Origin: Lachnospiraceae bacterium
GTDB taxonomy: Bacteria > Bacillota > Clostridia > Lachnospirales > Lachnospiraceae
Direction: 5' to 3'
DNA: 64,000 nt
Assembly: GCA_022845955.1 (NCBI GenBank)
Contig: AP025576.1
Span: forward strand, 1,364,001-1,428,000
Position numbers and translations under genes: made by a program. Shown here one piece after another: positions 43,191-52,439 of the stretch. Under the pieces are notes generated by a model. It did no database searches. It was not told the DNA's origin and was given only the letters and a program-made list of their open reading frames with translations. The number at the start of each line of letters is the position of its first letter. Within the stretch, counting starts at the first letter, position 1.

Positions 43191-44657
43191 ATGAGTTTTA
43201 AAATTGCAATTATAGGAGCAGGAAGTCTGGTTTTTGCCAGGACTTTATTTACGGATATCATGTCCGTGCCGGAATTTCATGACATGGAGGTGGCTTTTAC
43301 GGATATCAATCCGGACAATCTGGAGAAGGTGACCCATCTGTGCCAGCGTGACCTGGACAGCAACGGCATCCCCATTACCATCCAGGCCACAACGGACAGA
43401 AGGGAGGCCTTCCGGAATGCCAGATATATTATAAACTGCGTACGGATCGGCGGTCTTCCCGCCTTTGAAATGGATGTGGATATTCCGTTAAAATACGGCG
43501 TGGATCAGTGCGTGGGGGATACCCTGTGTACAGGCGGTATTATGTATGGGCAGCGTGTGATCGCGGAAATGCTGAATTTCTGCAAGGATATCCGCGAGGT
43601 GGCGGAGCCGGGAGCGATTATGCTGAATTATTCCAATCCCAACGCCATGGCGACCTGGGCCTGCAATAAGTATGGCAAGGTAAAAACCATCGGCCTGTGC
43701 CACGGGGAAATCCATGGCGAGATGCAGATTGCCGAGGTGTTGGGAATCCCCCGGGATGAACTGGACATAACCTGTGCGGGAATCAACCACCAGACCTGGT
43801 ATGTGAGTGTGAAGCATAACGGTGTGGAACTAAAGGATAAGCTTCTCGCCGGCTTTGAAGCCCATGAGAAATTCAGGGAAGAAGAAAAAGTCAGAATCGA
43901 TATCCTGAAGCGTTTCGGCTATTATTCCACCGAATCCAACGGCCATCTGTCCGAATATGTGGCATGGTACCGGAAACGCCCGGATGAAATAAAGGACTGG
44001 ATTAACACCGATTCCTGGATTAACGGGGAAACAGGCGGATATCTGCGTGTGACCAGAGAGGAACGCAACTGGTTTGAAACCGAATATCCCAAAATCGAAG
44101 CGGAGCCTCCCAAGAAATACGACGGCAGCCAGCGCGGAAAGGAGCATTGCTCCTATATCATGGAATCCCTGGAAACCGGCAGGAAATACAGAGGCCATTT
44201 CAACGTGATGAACGAAGGCTGTATTACCAATCTTCCCAGTGAATCCGTGGTGGAGGTACCCTGTTATGTGGATGGAAACGGGATTTCCGTTCCCAAGCTG
44301 GGAGAGCTTCCTCTTGGCTGTGCCGCTGTCTGCTCCCAGTCCATCTGGGTACAGCGTCTGGCTGTGGAAGCAGCCGTTGCCGGTGATGTCAGCCTGCTTA
44401 AGCAGGCGGCCCTGATGGATCCGCTTACCGGCGCTGTGTGCAACCCTCCGGAAATCTGGCAGATGATAGACGAGATGCTCATCGCACAGGAGGAATGGCT
44501 TCCCCAGTACAGCGAAGCTATTGCCAAGGCAAAGAAACGCTTTGCCGAAGGAGCGCTCCTTCCTACCAGGGACGGCTACCAGGGCGCTGTGAGAATCCGG
44601 GAAAAAACGGTGGAAGAAATCGCAGCGGAGCGGGAAAACAGAACGATTACCGCATAA
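43191..44657 (+). CDS. melA: GH4 alpha-galactosidase-type NAD-dependent glycosidase
   Basis: 488 residues. GH4 enzymes use NAD+ and Mn(II) with a redox-elimination mechanism. N-terminal Rossmann start FKIAIIGAGSLVFARTLFTDI, NYSNPNAM near 146-153, the metal-binding Cys in LCHGEIHGE near 167 and His in AGINHQTW near 199. The length and the CHG motif fit the MelA (alpha-galactosidase) branch rather than 6-phospho-glucosidases; an alpha-glucuronidase (AguA-like) activity remains possible. GAAAGGGAA precedes the ATG. Confidence 0.88.
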   Translation: MSFKIAIIGAGSLVFARTLFTDIMSVPEFHDMEVAFTDINPDNLEKVTHLCQRDLDSNGIPITIQATTDRREAFRNARYIINCVRIGGLPAFEMDVDIPLKYGVDQCVGDTLCTGGIMYGQRVIAEMLNFCKDIREVAEPGAIMLNYSNPNAMATWACNKYGKVKTIGLCHGEIHGEMQIAEVLGIPRDELDITCAGINHQTWYVSVKHNGVELKDKLLAGFEAHEKFREEEKVRIDILKRFGYYSTESNGHLSEYVAWYRKRPDEIKDWINTDSWINGETGGYLRVTREERNWFETEYPKIEAEPPKKYDGSQRGKEHCSYIMESLETGRKYRGHFNVMNEGCITNLPSESVVEVPCYVDGNGISVPKLGELPLGCAAVCSQSIWVQRLAVEAAVAGDVSLLKQAALMDPLTGAVCNPPEIWQMIDEMLIAQEEWLPQYSEAIAKAKKRFAEGALLPTRDGYQGAVRIREKTVEEIAAERENRTITA

Positions 44658-44687
44658 GAATCAAATATTGCTATTGCTGTAAATGGA

Positions 44688-44719
44688 TGACAGGAGAAGG
44701 GGGAACCCGGCTCCTGTCA
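44688..44719 (+). terminator. Hairpin after GH4
   Basis: TGACAGGAG pairs perfectly with CTCCTGTCA around a 14-nt loop, 30 bases after the stop; no T run. Confidence 0.5.
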
Positions 44720-44891
44720 CTATACTTGTAACAGTAACTTTACTTCTCTTTTTATTTTTATGAAACTCTTGTTTCCCTGCAGGATTTCTGTTATAGTGGT
44801 ATCGTAAATGATATTTCTTCGTTTCATAAGAATTCTTTGAGGAATCCCTCATAAAAATCAAACAGGAATGATTTGCAGAACTAAATAATGA

Positions 44892-44921
44892 TTGATTTTC
44901 TACGCAAGAGAGTATTATAAT
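44892..44921 (+). promoter_or_regulatory. Promoter of the third Rpn gene
   Basis: TTGATT-N18-TATAAT only some 15 bases before the start codon. The same boxes with the same spacing precede the related gene on the minus strand (61296-61325). Confidence 0.65.
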
Positions 44922-44936
44922 GATCAGGAGAGAAGG

Positions 44937-45740
44937 ATGGGGAAAAAAATCCGGGACACCAAAAAGCTGCTGTACCGCGGGGAACCGGCTGCGGTGCTGG
45001 CTGTGGAAAACCAGGAATATACGGATTACCGTATGGCGGTCAGGTGTATGCGCTATGATGCGGATGAATATGAGCGGCAGATAAAAGAAATCATGTCCAG
45101 ACATAAAGCACAGGAGGGTATCTCTTATTTCGGGGAAGAGGACAGGATCCTGCCTGTGCTGACGATTGTGCTTTATTATGGAAAAGAGGAATGGAAGTGT
45201 CCGCGCACGATCCATGATATGCTGGACTTTAGCAGGGGTCGGGTGTTCCGCGTTAAAATACCGGATTATCCTCTGCAGGTGCTGTCTGTCAGGAATGATA
45301 TTAATATAGAGCTATTCCGCACGGAACTGAGAGAAGTTATGGGAATTTTACAGCGTGTGGATGATAAAGCAGCCATGAGGCGGTTTTTTGCAGAAAACAG
45401 GGAGGCTTTTTCCAAGATGACGGAAAGAGGCTTCGAGGTGATTGTCTGCAGCACCAATTCCCGGAAGCTGCGGAGATATATTATGAAAAATACGGAAGGA
45501 GGGCATGTGAATATGTGTAAAGCCTTTGATGAATGGATGGAGGACTGCAGAATGGAAGGAAAAGCGCTTGGAATCCGGATTGGAGAAGAGCGGGGACAAA
45601 AACGTGGAGTAAAAAAGGGAGAAGCCCGTCTTTCACAGCTTATTTTAAAGCTTGGAGCGGAGGGAAGGGCAGCGGATATCCTGCGTGTGGCGGAGGATGC
45701 CTCCCTCAGAAACCGTCTTTACAGAAAATATGGCCTGTAA
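44937..45740 (+). CDS. Rpn-family nuclease with N-terminal internal deletion
   Basis: 267 residues. It is a close relative of the gene at 60363-61280 but the first MGKK is joined directly to IRDTKKLLYR; the ~50 residues between (from DIILNDF through the RVIQPEEL region) are missing. The nuclease core Asp (RDTKK) and E-x-Q (AVENQE) are kept, as are GILQRVDDKAAM, the KMTERGFEV segment and the C-terminal DILRVAEDASLRNRLYRKYGL. An extra GIRIGEERGQKRGVKKGEA spacer is present before the tail. Reading frame stays open, so it may still work. GGAGAGAAGG precedes the ATG at 44937. Confidence 0.8.
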   Translation: MGKKIRDTKKLLYRGEPAAVLAVENQEYTDYRMAVRCMRYDADEYERQIKEIMSRHKAQEGISYFGEEDRILPVLTIVLYYGKEEWKCPRTIHDMLDFSRGRVFRVKIPDYPLQVLSVRNDINIELFRTELREVMGILQRVDDKAAMRRFFAENREAFSKMTERGFEVIVCSTNSRKLRRYIMKNTEGGHVNMCKAFDEWMEDCRMEGKALGIRIGEERGQKRGVKKGEARLSQLILKLGAEGRAADILRVAEDASLRNRLYRKYGL

Positions 45741-45822
45741 GACGGTTTCTGAGGGAAGAATAGAGGAAGAGAAGCAACAGCCAGACAGGTATAAACTGTT
45801 ATGTAAAGAAAGGAAAAGCAGG

Positions 45823-46758
45823 ATGGGAGAATACACCGGATATTTATTTGTGCATTTTATCGGAGAAGAAAAGCTGGGAGAACAGATTTATTTTGCATTG
45901 AGCCGGGACGGGCTGCACTGGACCGATTTGAATCATGGGAAGCCGGTTCTATGTTCGGAGATCGGAGAACAAGGCGTAAGGGATCCCTTTATCCTGCGAA
46001 ACCCGCTGAATGGGAAATATGTGATAATTGCCACTGATTTGCGGATTGAAGCAGGAAAAGGCTGGACCGTGGCCCAGGAGGCCGGGAGCAGAAATCTCAT
46101 GATATGGGAATCGGAGGATCTGCAAAGATGGGAAGGCCCTTTCGGCTGCGAGGTGGGAATTCCGGAAGCCGGCTGTGTATGGGCCCCCGAAGCCATCTTT
46201 GATGAAAACAGGCAGGATTTTCTTGTGTTCTGGGCATCCAAGGTTAAGGAAGAAGGCGATCCGGAATCCAAACAGCGTATATATGCCTCACACACAAAGG
46301 ATTTCCATACCTTTACCAAGGCTGAAAAATATCAGGAAGGGGTGAACCATATCATTGACACCACGATTCTGAAGGCGGGAGAGTACTATTACCGTTTTTC
46401 CAAAGATGAAACGGAGAAAAATATCAGATTGGAAAAAAGCAAAAGCCTTGGCAAAGGAAGCTTTACCGAGGTGAAGGCTCCTGTACTGAATGCGCTGACA
46501 GGGGTGGAAGGCCCTGCTTCCTTCAAGTTTAATGACCGGGAGGAATGGTGTCTTATGGTGGATCGTTTTGCGGAGGGAAAAGGGTACTTGCCTCTGCTGA
46601 GCAGTGATTTTGGAAGCGGCTGTTTCCGTATACCCGGGGAAAGCGAATATGATCTGGGCATGACGAAAAAAAGACATGGCAGCATACTGAATCTGACCGA
46701 AGAAGAATTTCGTGCGCTTGAGGAAATGTGGGGAAAGAAGCAGAGGGGAGCAGAATAA
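45823..46758 (+). CDS. GH43-family glycosidase
   Basis: 311 residues, single five-bladed propeller domain, no signal peptide. Candidate catalytic residues: Asp in GVRDPFIL near 50 and Glu within VWAPEAIFDENRQDFLVFWAS near 122-142; Asp in IIDTTIL near 182 and Glu in GVEGPASFKF near 228. The form resembles arabinofuranosidase/beta-xylosidase-like members. The long frame reading back to 45652 overlaps the nuclease gene and is not used; ATG at 45823 follows AAAGGAAAAGCAGG. Confidence 0.82.
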   Translation: MGEYTGYLFVHFIGEEKLGEQIYFALSRDGLHWTDLNHGKPVLCSEIGEQGVRDPFILRNPLNGKYVIIATDLRIEAGKGWTVAQEAGSRNLMIWESEDLQRWEGPFGCEVGIPEAGCVWAPEAIFDENRQDFLVFWASKVKEEGDPESKQRIYASHTKDFHTFTKAEKYQEGVNHIIDTTILKAGEYYYRFSKDETEKNIRLEKSKSLGKGSFTEVKAPVLNALTGVEGPASFKFNDREEWCLMVDRFAEGKGYLPLLSSDFGSGCFRIPGESEYDLGMTKKRHGSILNLTEEEFRALEEMWGKKQRGAE

Positions 46759-46788
46759 ATACAGGAAGCTGACGGGATAATTCTGTTT

Positions 46789-46838
46789 CGGCGGCGCACA
46801 AAACAGGTAACAGTTTCCCACTGTTTTGTGTGCCGCCG
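46789..46838. terminator. Bidirectional terminator between GH43 and trxA
   Basis: An 18-bp stem (CGGCGGCGCACAAAACAG with CTGTTTTGTGTGCCGCCG, one G-U) lies between two convergent genes. Confidence 0.8.
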
Positions 46839-46852
46839 CTCTTTAAGACGTT

Positions 46853-47164
46853 TCAGGCATCCAGCATTTTGAGAACATCCTTTTTAGAGCGCAGACCGAT
46901 GCTGGACGCTTTTTTTCTGCCGTCCTGTACCAGGACGAGTGTGGGGATGCTCGCTACTCCGAACTGATTGGCGAGATCGATATTTTCGTCGATATTTATT
47001 TTCCCCACCTTGATATCGTTTCTTTCCTCAGCCACGGAATCGACCGTAGGAGAAAACATACGGCAGGGGCCGCACCACGGAGCCCAGAAATCAAGGAGAA
47101 CGGGTTTTTCCGATTCCAATACCTCTTTATTAAAATTTTCCGATGTAATTGTTGTAACTGACAT
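46853..47164 (-). CDS. trxA: Thioredoxin
   Basis: 103 residues. Classic fold with the redox site WAPWCGPC near 29-36 and the cis-Pro loop in VASIPTLVLV near 73-82. ATG at 47164 has AAGGAG eight bases upstream on the minus strand. General cytoplasmic disulfide reductant; stands alone. Confidence 0.95.
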   Translation of the reverse strand: MSVTTITSENFNKEVLESEKPVLLDFWAPWCGPCRMFSPTVDSVAEERNDIKVGKINIDENIDLANQFGVASIPTLVLVQDGRKKASSIGLRSKKDVLKMLDA

Positions 47165-47251
47165 ATGAATCACTCCTTCTTTGCATATTTTGTTTTTCTG
47201 TTCTTATTGTAACTGTTATATGCAAAGGCTTCCGTGACAATGTCACAAAAC

Positions 47252-47521
47252 CTATTCTCTTTCTGTAATCACTACATGAACCGTGTCTCCGGGCTGCCTG
47301 CCTATACGGCTGCGGATATCCTTGCGAAGGCCGATGATGTGGCCGGGTGTCTGCATCCGTACCAGGCTTCCGTCATAGGGCACGCCGTCGAAAAGAGCGT
47401 GTACCTTGACACGGCCTTTTCCGAATTCTTCCCGGACATCATAGGGGAATTCCACATAGGCACCGTCGATATCGGGGACCTTTTTTATGACTGCATCAAA
47501 TTCGTATTTCCTGGGATTCAT
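47252..47521 (-). CDS. DUF1905-family protein
   Basis: 89 residues. Small beta-barrel protein starting [26 protein letters not shown], with [11 protein letters not shown] and the closing [10 protein letters not shown] strand, matching DUF1905. AAAGGAG precedes the ATG at 47521 on the minus strand. Function unknown in the family; often found alone or beside YdeI-type proteins. Confidence 0.85.
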   Translation of the reverse strand: MNPRKYEFDAVIKKVPDIDGAYVEFPYDVREEFGKGRVKVHALFDGVPYDGSLVRMQTPGHIIGLRKDIRSRIGRQPGDTVHVVITERE

Positions 47522-47647
47522 GATTCTCTCCTTTTTAGCGACACCTTTCTTCAATTTCCGGCTTTTCCATAAACAGGAAAGGCTGTATACTGAATAGTAT
47601 ACTACAATTTTACAAAAGTATCATAAAACAAAGGAGTGCACAGGGCA

Positions 47648-49378
47648 ATGAAAATGTTATGGAAGCTTACCAAGGAAGCGTCCCGGTATAAGGGGCTGTA
47701 TGTATGGGCTATTGTAGCAACGCTCTGCCTGACGGCAGTAAATCTGGCAGCCCCCAAGGTGCTGTCAACCATGACTGGTATTGTGGAAAAAGGGATGGGC
47801 GAAACCTCTTTGGCAATTATTGTCAGACTTACGCTGCTTTTGCTGGCGCTGTATCTGTTCCGTGTGGTATTCCGGTTCCTGAGTAATTATCTGGCCCATA
47901 AGGCGGCCTGGTATCTGGTAGGCGATCTCAGAAGCCGGATGTATGACAAGCTGCAGAGTCTGGATCTGGGTTTCTTCCATGATAAACAGACCGGGGATTT
48001 AATGAGCCGGGTGGTGAACGATACCAGGGATTTTGAGTTGCTTTATGCCCACATGATTCCTGAAATGGTAACGAATCTGGTAACCTTTGCAGGGGTGCTC
48101 CTTATTTTGCTGGTCATTAACTGGCGGCTGGCATTGATTACCTGCTGTCCCATTCCGCTGATCCTGTTTTCCGGCGTAATATTCGCAAAAAAGGTGAGGC
48201 CGTTCTTTAAGGCATCCCAGCGATGTATGGGCGAACTGAATGCCAAACTGCAGGATAATCTGTCGGGGCTTCATGAAATCCAGTCCTTCGGACAGGAAGA
48301 ATTCGAAAGCGGGCTGGTAAAAAAGAAAAACTATGAGCAGGTAAGGGCTATGCTCCGTGCGCTGCGGGCCAGTGCCGTATTTCATCCCTGTGTGGAATTC
48401 CTGTCTTCCGTGGGAACGGTTCTGGTGGTGTTTTTCGGCGGACTGCTTGCGTATAAAGGGCAGCTGTCCGTTGAGGATATTGTGGCCTTTGTCCTGTATC
48501 TGTCCCTGTTCTACGCCCCGGTTTCCGGGCTGGCTAACCTGCTGGAAAACCTGCAGCAGTCTTTGGCGGGGGCAGAGCGTGTTACCCTGATTCTGGATAC
48601 GCCCTCGGCAATCCGGGAGGAAGAGGATGCTGTGGAACTGGAGAATGTAAAAGGGAGCATTTCGTTCGATCAGGTCAGCTTCCACTATGGCAATAAAATA
48701 CCGATACTGAAAAAGATATCGTTTTCCTGTGAACCGGGAATGATGGTGGCTCTTGTGGGGCCTACCGGGGTGGGGAAAACGACGATGACCCAGCTGCTGT
48801 CCCGGTTTTATGATCCGGTGGAAGGGGAAATCCGGATTGACGGAACGGATATCCGGAAGGCGACCTTGCAAAGCCTTCGGCGGAATATATCGCCGGTGCT
48901 TCAGGACACTTTTCTGTTTAACGGGACAATTGCTGAGAACATCGGTTACGCAAAGCCGGATGCGTCCCGGAACGAAATAGAAGCGGCGGCGAAGGCGGCC
49001 AATATCCACGAGGATATTATGCATATGCCGGAACAGTATGAAACAAAGGTGGGCGAGAGGGGACTCCGGCTGTCCGGCGGGCAGAAGCAGCGAGTGGCTA
49101 TCGCAAGAGCTATTTTGAGGCAGTCCCCCATTATCATTCTGGATGAAGCCACCGCGTCGGTAGATGTGGAAACGGAAAGGCAGATTCAGAAGGCTATCAA
49201 CAGACTTACGGGCAAGCGGACTATTATTGCTATTGCCCACCGTCTTTCCACTATCCGGAATGCGGATTTGATACTGGTCATCCATGAAGGGGAAATCGTG
49301 GAGCAGGGGACTCATGATGAACTGATGAGGGGGAAAGGGTTTTATTACAGGCTTCAGAAGGCGCAGGTGTCGGAATAA
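47648..49378 (+). CDS. ABC exporter (fused membrane and ATPase domains)
   Basis: 576 residues: six membrane segments (about 15-310) and a nucleotide-binding domain (about 335-570) with Walker A GPTGVGKTT near 380, Q-loop SPVLQDTF, signature LSGGQKQR near 477 and Walker B IIILDEA near 498. The homodimer or heterodimer type (MsbA/MdlB/lipid-A exporter-like) acts in drug, lipid or peptide export; no partner half-transporter or precursor peptide is nearby. ATG at 47648 follows AAAGGAG by about 11 bases. Confidence 0.92.
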   Translation: MKMLWKLTKEASRYKGLYVWAIVATLCLTAVNLAAPKVLSTMTGIVEKGMGETSLAIIVRLTLLLLALYLFRVVFRFLSNYLAHKAAWYLVGDLRSRMYDKLQSLDLGFFHDKQTGDLMSRVVNDTRDFELLYAHMIPEMVTNLVTFAGVLLILLVINWRLALITCCPIPLILFSGVIFAKKVRPFFKASQRCMGELNAKLQDNLSGLHEIQSFGQEEFESGLVKKKNYEQVRAMLRALRASAVFHPCVEFLSSVGTVLVVFFGGLLAYKGQLSVEDIVAFVLYLSLFYAPVSGLANLLENLQQSLAGAERVTLILDTPSAIREEEDAVELENVKGSISFDQVSFHYGNKIPILKKISFSCEPGMMVALVGPTGVGKTTMTQLLSRFYDPVEGEIRIDGTDIRKATLQSLRRNISPVLQDTFLFNGTIAENIGYAKPDASRNEIEAAAKAANIHEDIMHMPEQYETKVGERGLRLSGGQKQRVAIARAILRQSPIIILDEATASVDVETERQIQKAINRLTGKRTIIAIAHRLSTIRNADLILVIHEGEIVEQGTHDELMRGKGFYYRLQKAQVSE

Positions 49379-49385
49379 GGGCGGC

Positions 49386-49622
49386 GCCCCCGGGAGAGAA
49401 AAATGTCCCTGCCGGCTCTGCCGGAAGCCCCCGGGAACGGACTTCTTCTTTCCGGCTCCCATTAGACCGGGCATTGCGATGAGCCAAGGGCAAAAATTAT
49501 GTCAGGAAAGCCTTCCATAATTTTTTGTCTCATCTTCATGGTCTAAGAGGGAGCCGGAAAGAAGGAGTCCGTTCCCGGGGGCTTCCGGCAGGGCGGCAGG
49601 GACATTTTTCTCTCCCGGGGGC
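49386..49622. repeat. Long palindromic element C
   Basis: Arms 49386-49468 and 49540-49622 (about 83 bp) are near-perfect complements. The loop (49471-49541) keeps the outer parts of the core of elements A and B: CATTGCGATGAGCC on the left and CTCATCTTCATGG on the right. The inner hairpin is replaced by a different one (AAAAATTATG with CATAATTTTT). It lies between the ABC exporter and the HAD gene. Confidence 0.8.
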
Positions 49623-49664
49623 TGAGGTAGTGTTGGATGGGAAGGAATGGAAGGAGAGGGGATT

Positions 49665-50345
49665 TTGAAGAGAGTTTTGTTCTGGGATTTTGATGGTACC
49701 ATTATTTATCCGAATGAGTCTTTTCTGGATGCTTTGGATAGGACGGTGAGAAGATTTGGCTTCGAAATAGAGAGAGGGGATATGAGGCGGTTTTTGCATA
49801 GGGCATGTAGTTGGTATTCGCCCGAGGTTTCTTATGAGAACGAAATTGGTGGTTGTTGGTGGCGGAGGTTATTTGGGAGGTTCGAGATTTTTTTTGAGGG
49901 ATATGGTATACCTCGGGTATTTTATCCGGAGATGGAGGAGTTTTTCAGGGGGCTGATTCTGGATTTTCGGAATTACAGGTTGTATGAGGATGCGGAGGGA
50001 GTTTTGAGGGAGTGCCTGGAAAGGGGGTATCTAAATTATATTGTGTCCAATAATTTCCCGGAACTTCCCCGGGTTGTGGAGCGTTTGGGGCTGGGGAATT
50101 ATTTTGCAGGGTATGTTGTTTCGTCAGCTGTGGGATATGAAAAGCCACGTGCGGAGATATTCCAACGGGCTTTGCGGGCGGCGGGTGATCCTGAGATTTG
50201 TTATATGATCGGAGATAATCCCATCGCGGATATCCGGGGAGGACATGAGGTGGGTATGAAAACGGTTTTAGTACATACGGCAGGCGGTTCCGGGGCAGAC
50301 TGGAACTGCGCAAGGCTCGCAGAAATACCTGCCATATTGGTATGA
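49665..50345 (+). CDS. HAD-superfamily hydrolase
   Basis: 226 residues from TTG 49665, giving the usual MKRVLFWDFDGTI start, with GGAGAGGGG ahead; ATG at 49647 is possible but overlaps that site. Motif I WDFDGTI near 7-13, motif II in VSNNFPE near 132, motif III Lys in VGYEKPRAEIF near 160 and motif IV GDNPIADIRGG near 187-197. Likely a phosphoglycolate phosphatase-type sugar-phosphate phosphatase of unknown substrate. Base use is unusually G/T-rich on the coding strand compared with neighbours. Confidence 0.88.
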   Translation: MKRVLFWDFDGTIIYPNESFLDALDRTVRRFGFEIERGDMRRFLHRACSWYSPEVSYENEIGGCWWRRLFGRFEIFFEGYGIPRVFYPEMEEFFRGLILDFRNYRLYEDAEGVLRECLERGYLNYIVSNNFPELPRVVERLGLGNYFAGYVVSSAVGYEKPRAEIFQRALRAAGDPEICYMIGDNPIADIRGGHEVGMKTVLVHTAGGSGADWNCARLAEIPAILV

Positions 50346-50358
50346 CAGGTTTGAGGAA

Positions 50359-51222
50359 TCAGCTGACGGAACACTGGGCGTATTTTTTGGGAGATATGCC
50401 CACGGCCTTGGTGAAGGCTTTGAGGAAGTTGCTGTAATCGTTGAAGCCGCATAATTCGCAGGTTTCGGTTACGGAGTAGCCGGTGGTCAGCAGGGACTTG
50501 GCTACGGTAATCCGTTTGGCGGTGATATATTTGTTGATGGTAGTGCCCGTGGCGGCTTTGAAGATACGGCACAGGTAGGAGCTGCTGAGGTAAAAATGGG
50601 CGGAAAGGTCGTCAATGCTCAGCTGGGAGTCGATATTCTGGTTGATGAAGGTGAGGATATCATCCACCTGGGTGTGGTATGCGGCCGTATCTGTCAGCAG
50701 GTTATCCGCTGTGCTTTTGTTGTAAAAGATACGGTTCAGGAAAACCATGAGTTCGGTGAAAACCGCCCTTTCTTCCAGATCTGCGCCGAAGCCCGTAAAT
50801 CCCGTCAGTTTGTGGACAAAATAGCGGAAGCGGTTCTGATCCTCTTCGGTCAGGTGGAGCTTATGGGAGATTTCACTTCCTCTGTAGTGAAAGCAGGTAT
50901 TGAGATCCGTGGCGGAGGAGGACAGGCTTTTTAAAAAATCGGGATAGATGGACAGGACGATCCGTTCATGTACGGCCTGGTCAATCTGGGAGAGATAATG
51001 GCTTTCGTATTGGTTGATAAAAAAAATATCCCCGGGCTGGATATCATAAAAACGGTTGTCGATGAGAAACTGTTTGCCGCCGGAAATGGAATAGTAAATT
51101 TCATAGCAGTCGTGGATATGCATATCCATGGGCTTCTCGTCATTATATAGATGAGCTACCGCAAAGCTTTTGTTTTCTATGCATGACTGGATTGCTGATT
51201 TGCAGGAGCTGTATTCTTTCAT
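50359..51222 (-). CDS. AraC-family transcriptional regulator
   Basis: 287 residues. Cupin sensor at about 25-105 (MHIHDCYEIYYSISGGKQFLI with metal-like His residues, then IQPGDIFFINQYESH) and AraC DNA-binding domain at about 185-287 (FYLSSSYLCRIFKAATG, CGFNDYSNFLKAFTKAVGISP). It is divergent from kduI-kduD and probably controls them. No strong ribosome site is seen at the chosen ATG. Its 3' end runs convergent to the HAD gene with a 13-base gap. Confidence 0.9.
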   Translation of the reverse strand: MKEYSSCKSAIQSCIENKSFAVAHLYNDEKPMDMHIHDCYEIYYSISGGKQFLIDNRFYDIQPGDIFFINQYESHYLSQIDQAVHERIVLSIYPDFLKSLSSSATDLNTCFHYRGSEISHKLHLTEEDQNRFRYFVHKLTGFTGFGADLEERAVFTELMVFLNRIFYNKSTADNLLTDTAAYHTQVDDILTFINQNIDSQLSIDDLSAHFYLSSSYLCRIFKAATGTTINKYITAKRITVAKSLLTTGYSVTETCELCGFNDYSNFLKAFTKAVGISPKKYAQCSVS

Positions 51223-51262
51223 AATTTATATGCGTTGTCCTTTCTATGGATTAGTAATAGAT

Positions 51263-51294
51263 TGTAACGGTTCCGATCTGTGTGAACTGTTACA
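51263..51294. repeat. GTAACNGTTC palindrome in the araC-kduI gap
   Basis: TGTAACGGTTC pairs with GAACTGTTACA (one G-U) around a 10-base spacer. It sits in the shared regulatory region, so it may be an operator, or a member of the dispersed palindrome family seen at 3022 and 33364. Confidence 0.6.
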
Positions 51295-51476
51295 AAAGAT
51301 TCCCCTGTTATGCGGGCTTTTTGCAGGGAATTTGGCTGTTGTGCGGTTGGGGGAGACTGCAAAACCTCCCTTTTTGTACAGTATACGACATAAGTTCAGA
51401 ATAAGCAAGATTTTAGAGAAAATAACACAAGAACCGGAATATAAAGAATGTTATGATTGTTACAACAGTGTAGAAC

Positions 51477-51503
51477 ACCCGGAAGGGTTATGTGTTTCCG
51501 GGT
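51477..51503 (+). other. Leader hairpin before kduI
   Basis: ACCCGGAA pairs with TTCCGGGT around an 11-nt loop, about 45 bases before the kduI start. Possible mRNA stabiliser. The frame covering 51170-51613 through this region is not considered coding. Confidence 0.4.
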
Positions 51504-51548
51504 TATGTGTGGTAACAAGGATTACCAAAGTCAGGAGGTATGGAAGAA

Positions 51549-52412
51549 ATGGAATTGAGGACGGCGTCATCACCGAAGGATGTGAAGTATTATACGACGG
51601 AAAGGCTGCGTGAGGAGTTCCTGATCCAGGGGCTTTTTGCAGCCGATGAGATCAAGCTGGTATACAGCCATATTGATCGCATTATTACAGGGACGGCAAC
51701 TCCGGTTGGGAAAAAGCTGGTGCTTACGGCAGGAGACGAGCTTCGCGCGGAATATTTCCTGCTGAGAAGAGAGCTGGGGGTTATCAATATCGGCGGTGCG
51801 GGAAGCATAACCATTGACGGTAAAGTGTATGAGGTAGCGCCCAGGGAAGGCATGTATATCGGCATGGGGGCAAGGGATATCAGTTTTGAAAGTGCGGATG
51901 GGAGCAATCCCGCGAAGTTCTATCTGAACAGTGCGCCGGCACATACCGCGTATCCCACGGTACTGATTAAGAGGGAAGGAACGCCGGAGGATGGTGTGGT
52001 TATTATTAAGGAGGAAAACAAGGTGGAATTGGGAAGCCTGGAGGAATCCAACCACAGGGTGATCTGCAAATATATCCTTCCCGGTCAGGTGGAAAGCTGT
52101 CAGCTGGTTATGGGAATGACATCCCTGAAGCCGGGAAGCGTATGGAATACCATGCCCTGTCACACGCATGACAGAAGGATGGAGGTTTATCTGTATTTTG
52201 ATCTTCCCGAGGATGCGTTCGTTATGCATTACATGGGAGAGCCGACGGAAACAAGACATATCGTTGTAAGAAATGAGGAAGCGGTGATATCTCCCAGCTG
52301 GTCCATCCATTCAGGCAGCGGTTCCAGAGCCTACACCTTTATATGGGGGATGGTCGGGGAAAACCAGGCTTTTGATGATATGGACGGCGTTAAAATGACG
52401 GAACTGATGTAA
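51549..52412 (+). CDS. kduI: 5-dehydro-4-deoxy-D-glucuronate isomerase
   Basis: 287 residues. KduI converts 4-deoxy-L-threo-5-hexosulose uronate to 3-deoxy-D-glycero-2,5-hexodiulosonate, a step in pectin and glycosaminoglycan breakdown. Bicupin with the zinc-site residues in the CHTHDRRMEVYLYFDL segment near 197-212 and His in SIHSGSGSRAYTFIWGM near 256-272. Starts MELRTASSPKDVKYY, like homologues; ATG at 51549 is used because the one at 51540 abuts AGGAGG. Followed by kduD after 27 bases. Confidence 0.95.
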   Translation: MELRTASSPKDVKYYTTERLREEFLIQGLFAADEIKLVYSHIDRIITGTATPVGKKLVLTAGDELRAEYFLLRRELGVINIGGAGSITIDGKVYEVAPREGMYIGMGARDISFESADGSNPAKFYLNSAPAHTAYPTVLIKREGTPEDGVVIIKEENKVELGSLEESNHRVICKYILPGQVESCQLVMGMTSLKPGSVWNTMPCHTHDRRMEVYLYFDLPEDAFVMHYMGEPTETRHIVVRNEEAVISPSWSIHSGSGSRAYTFIWGMVGENQAFDDMDGVKMTELM

Positions 52413-52439
52413 CCATGCCAAAACAAGGAGGAATTGGAA

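Noticed and set aside
47999..49474. 491-codon open frame on the minus strand
   Set aside because: Antisense to the ABC exporter and running into palindrome C; low-complexity composition.
51170..51613. 147-codon plus-strand frame
   Set aside because: Covers the araC-kduI regulatory gap and overlaps kduI in another frame; contains palindromes instead of coding signal.
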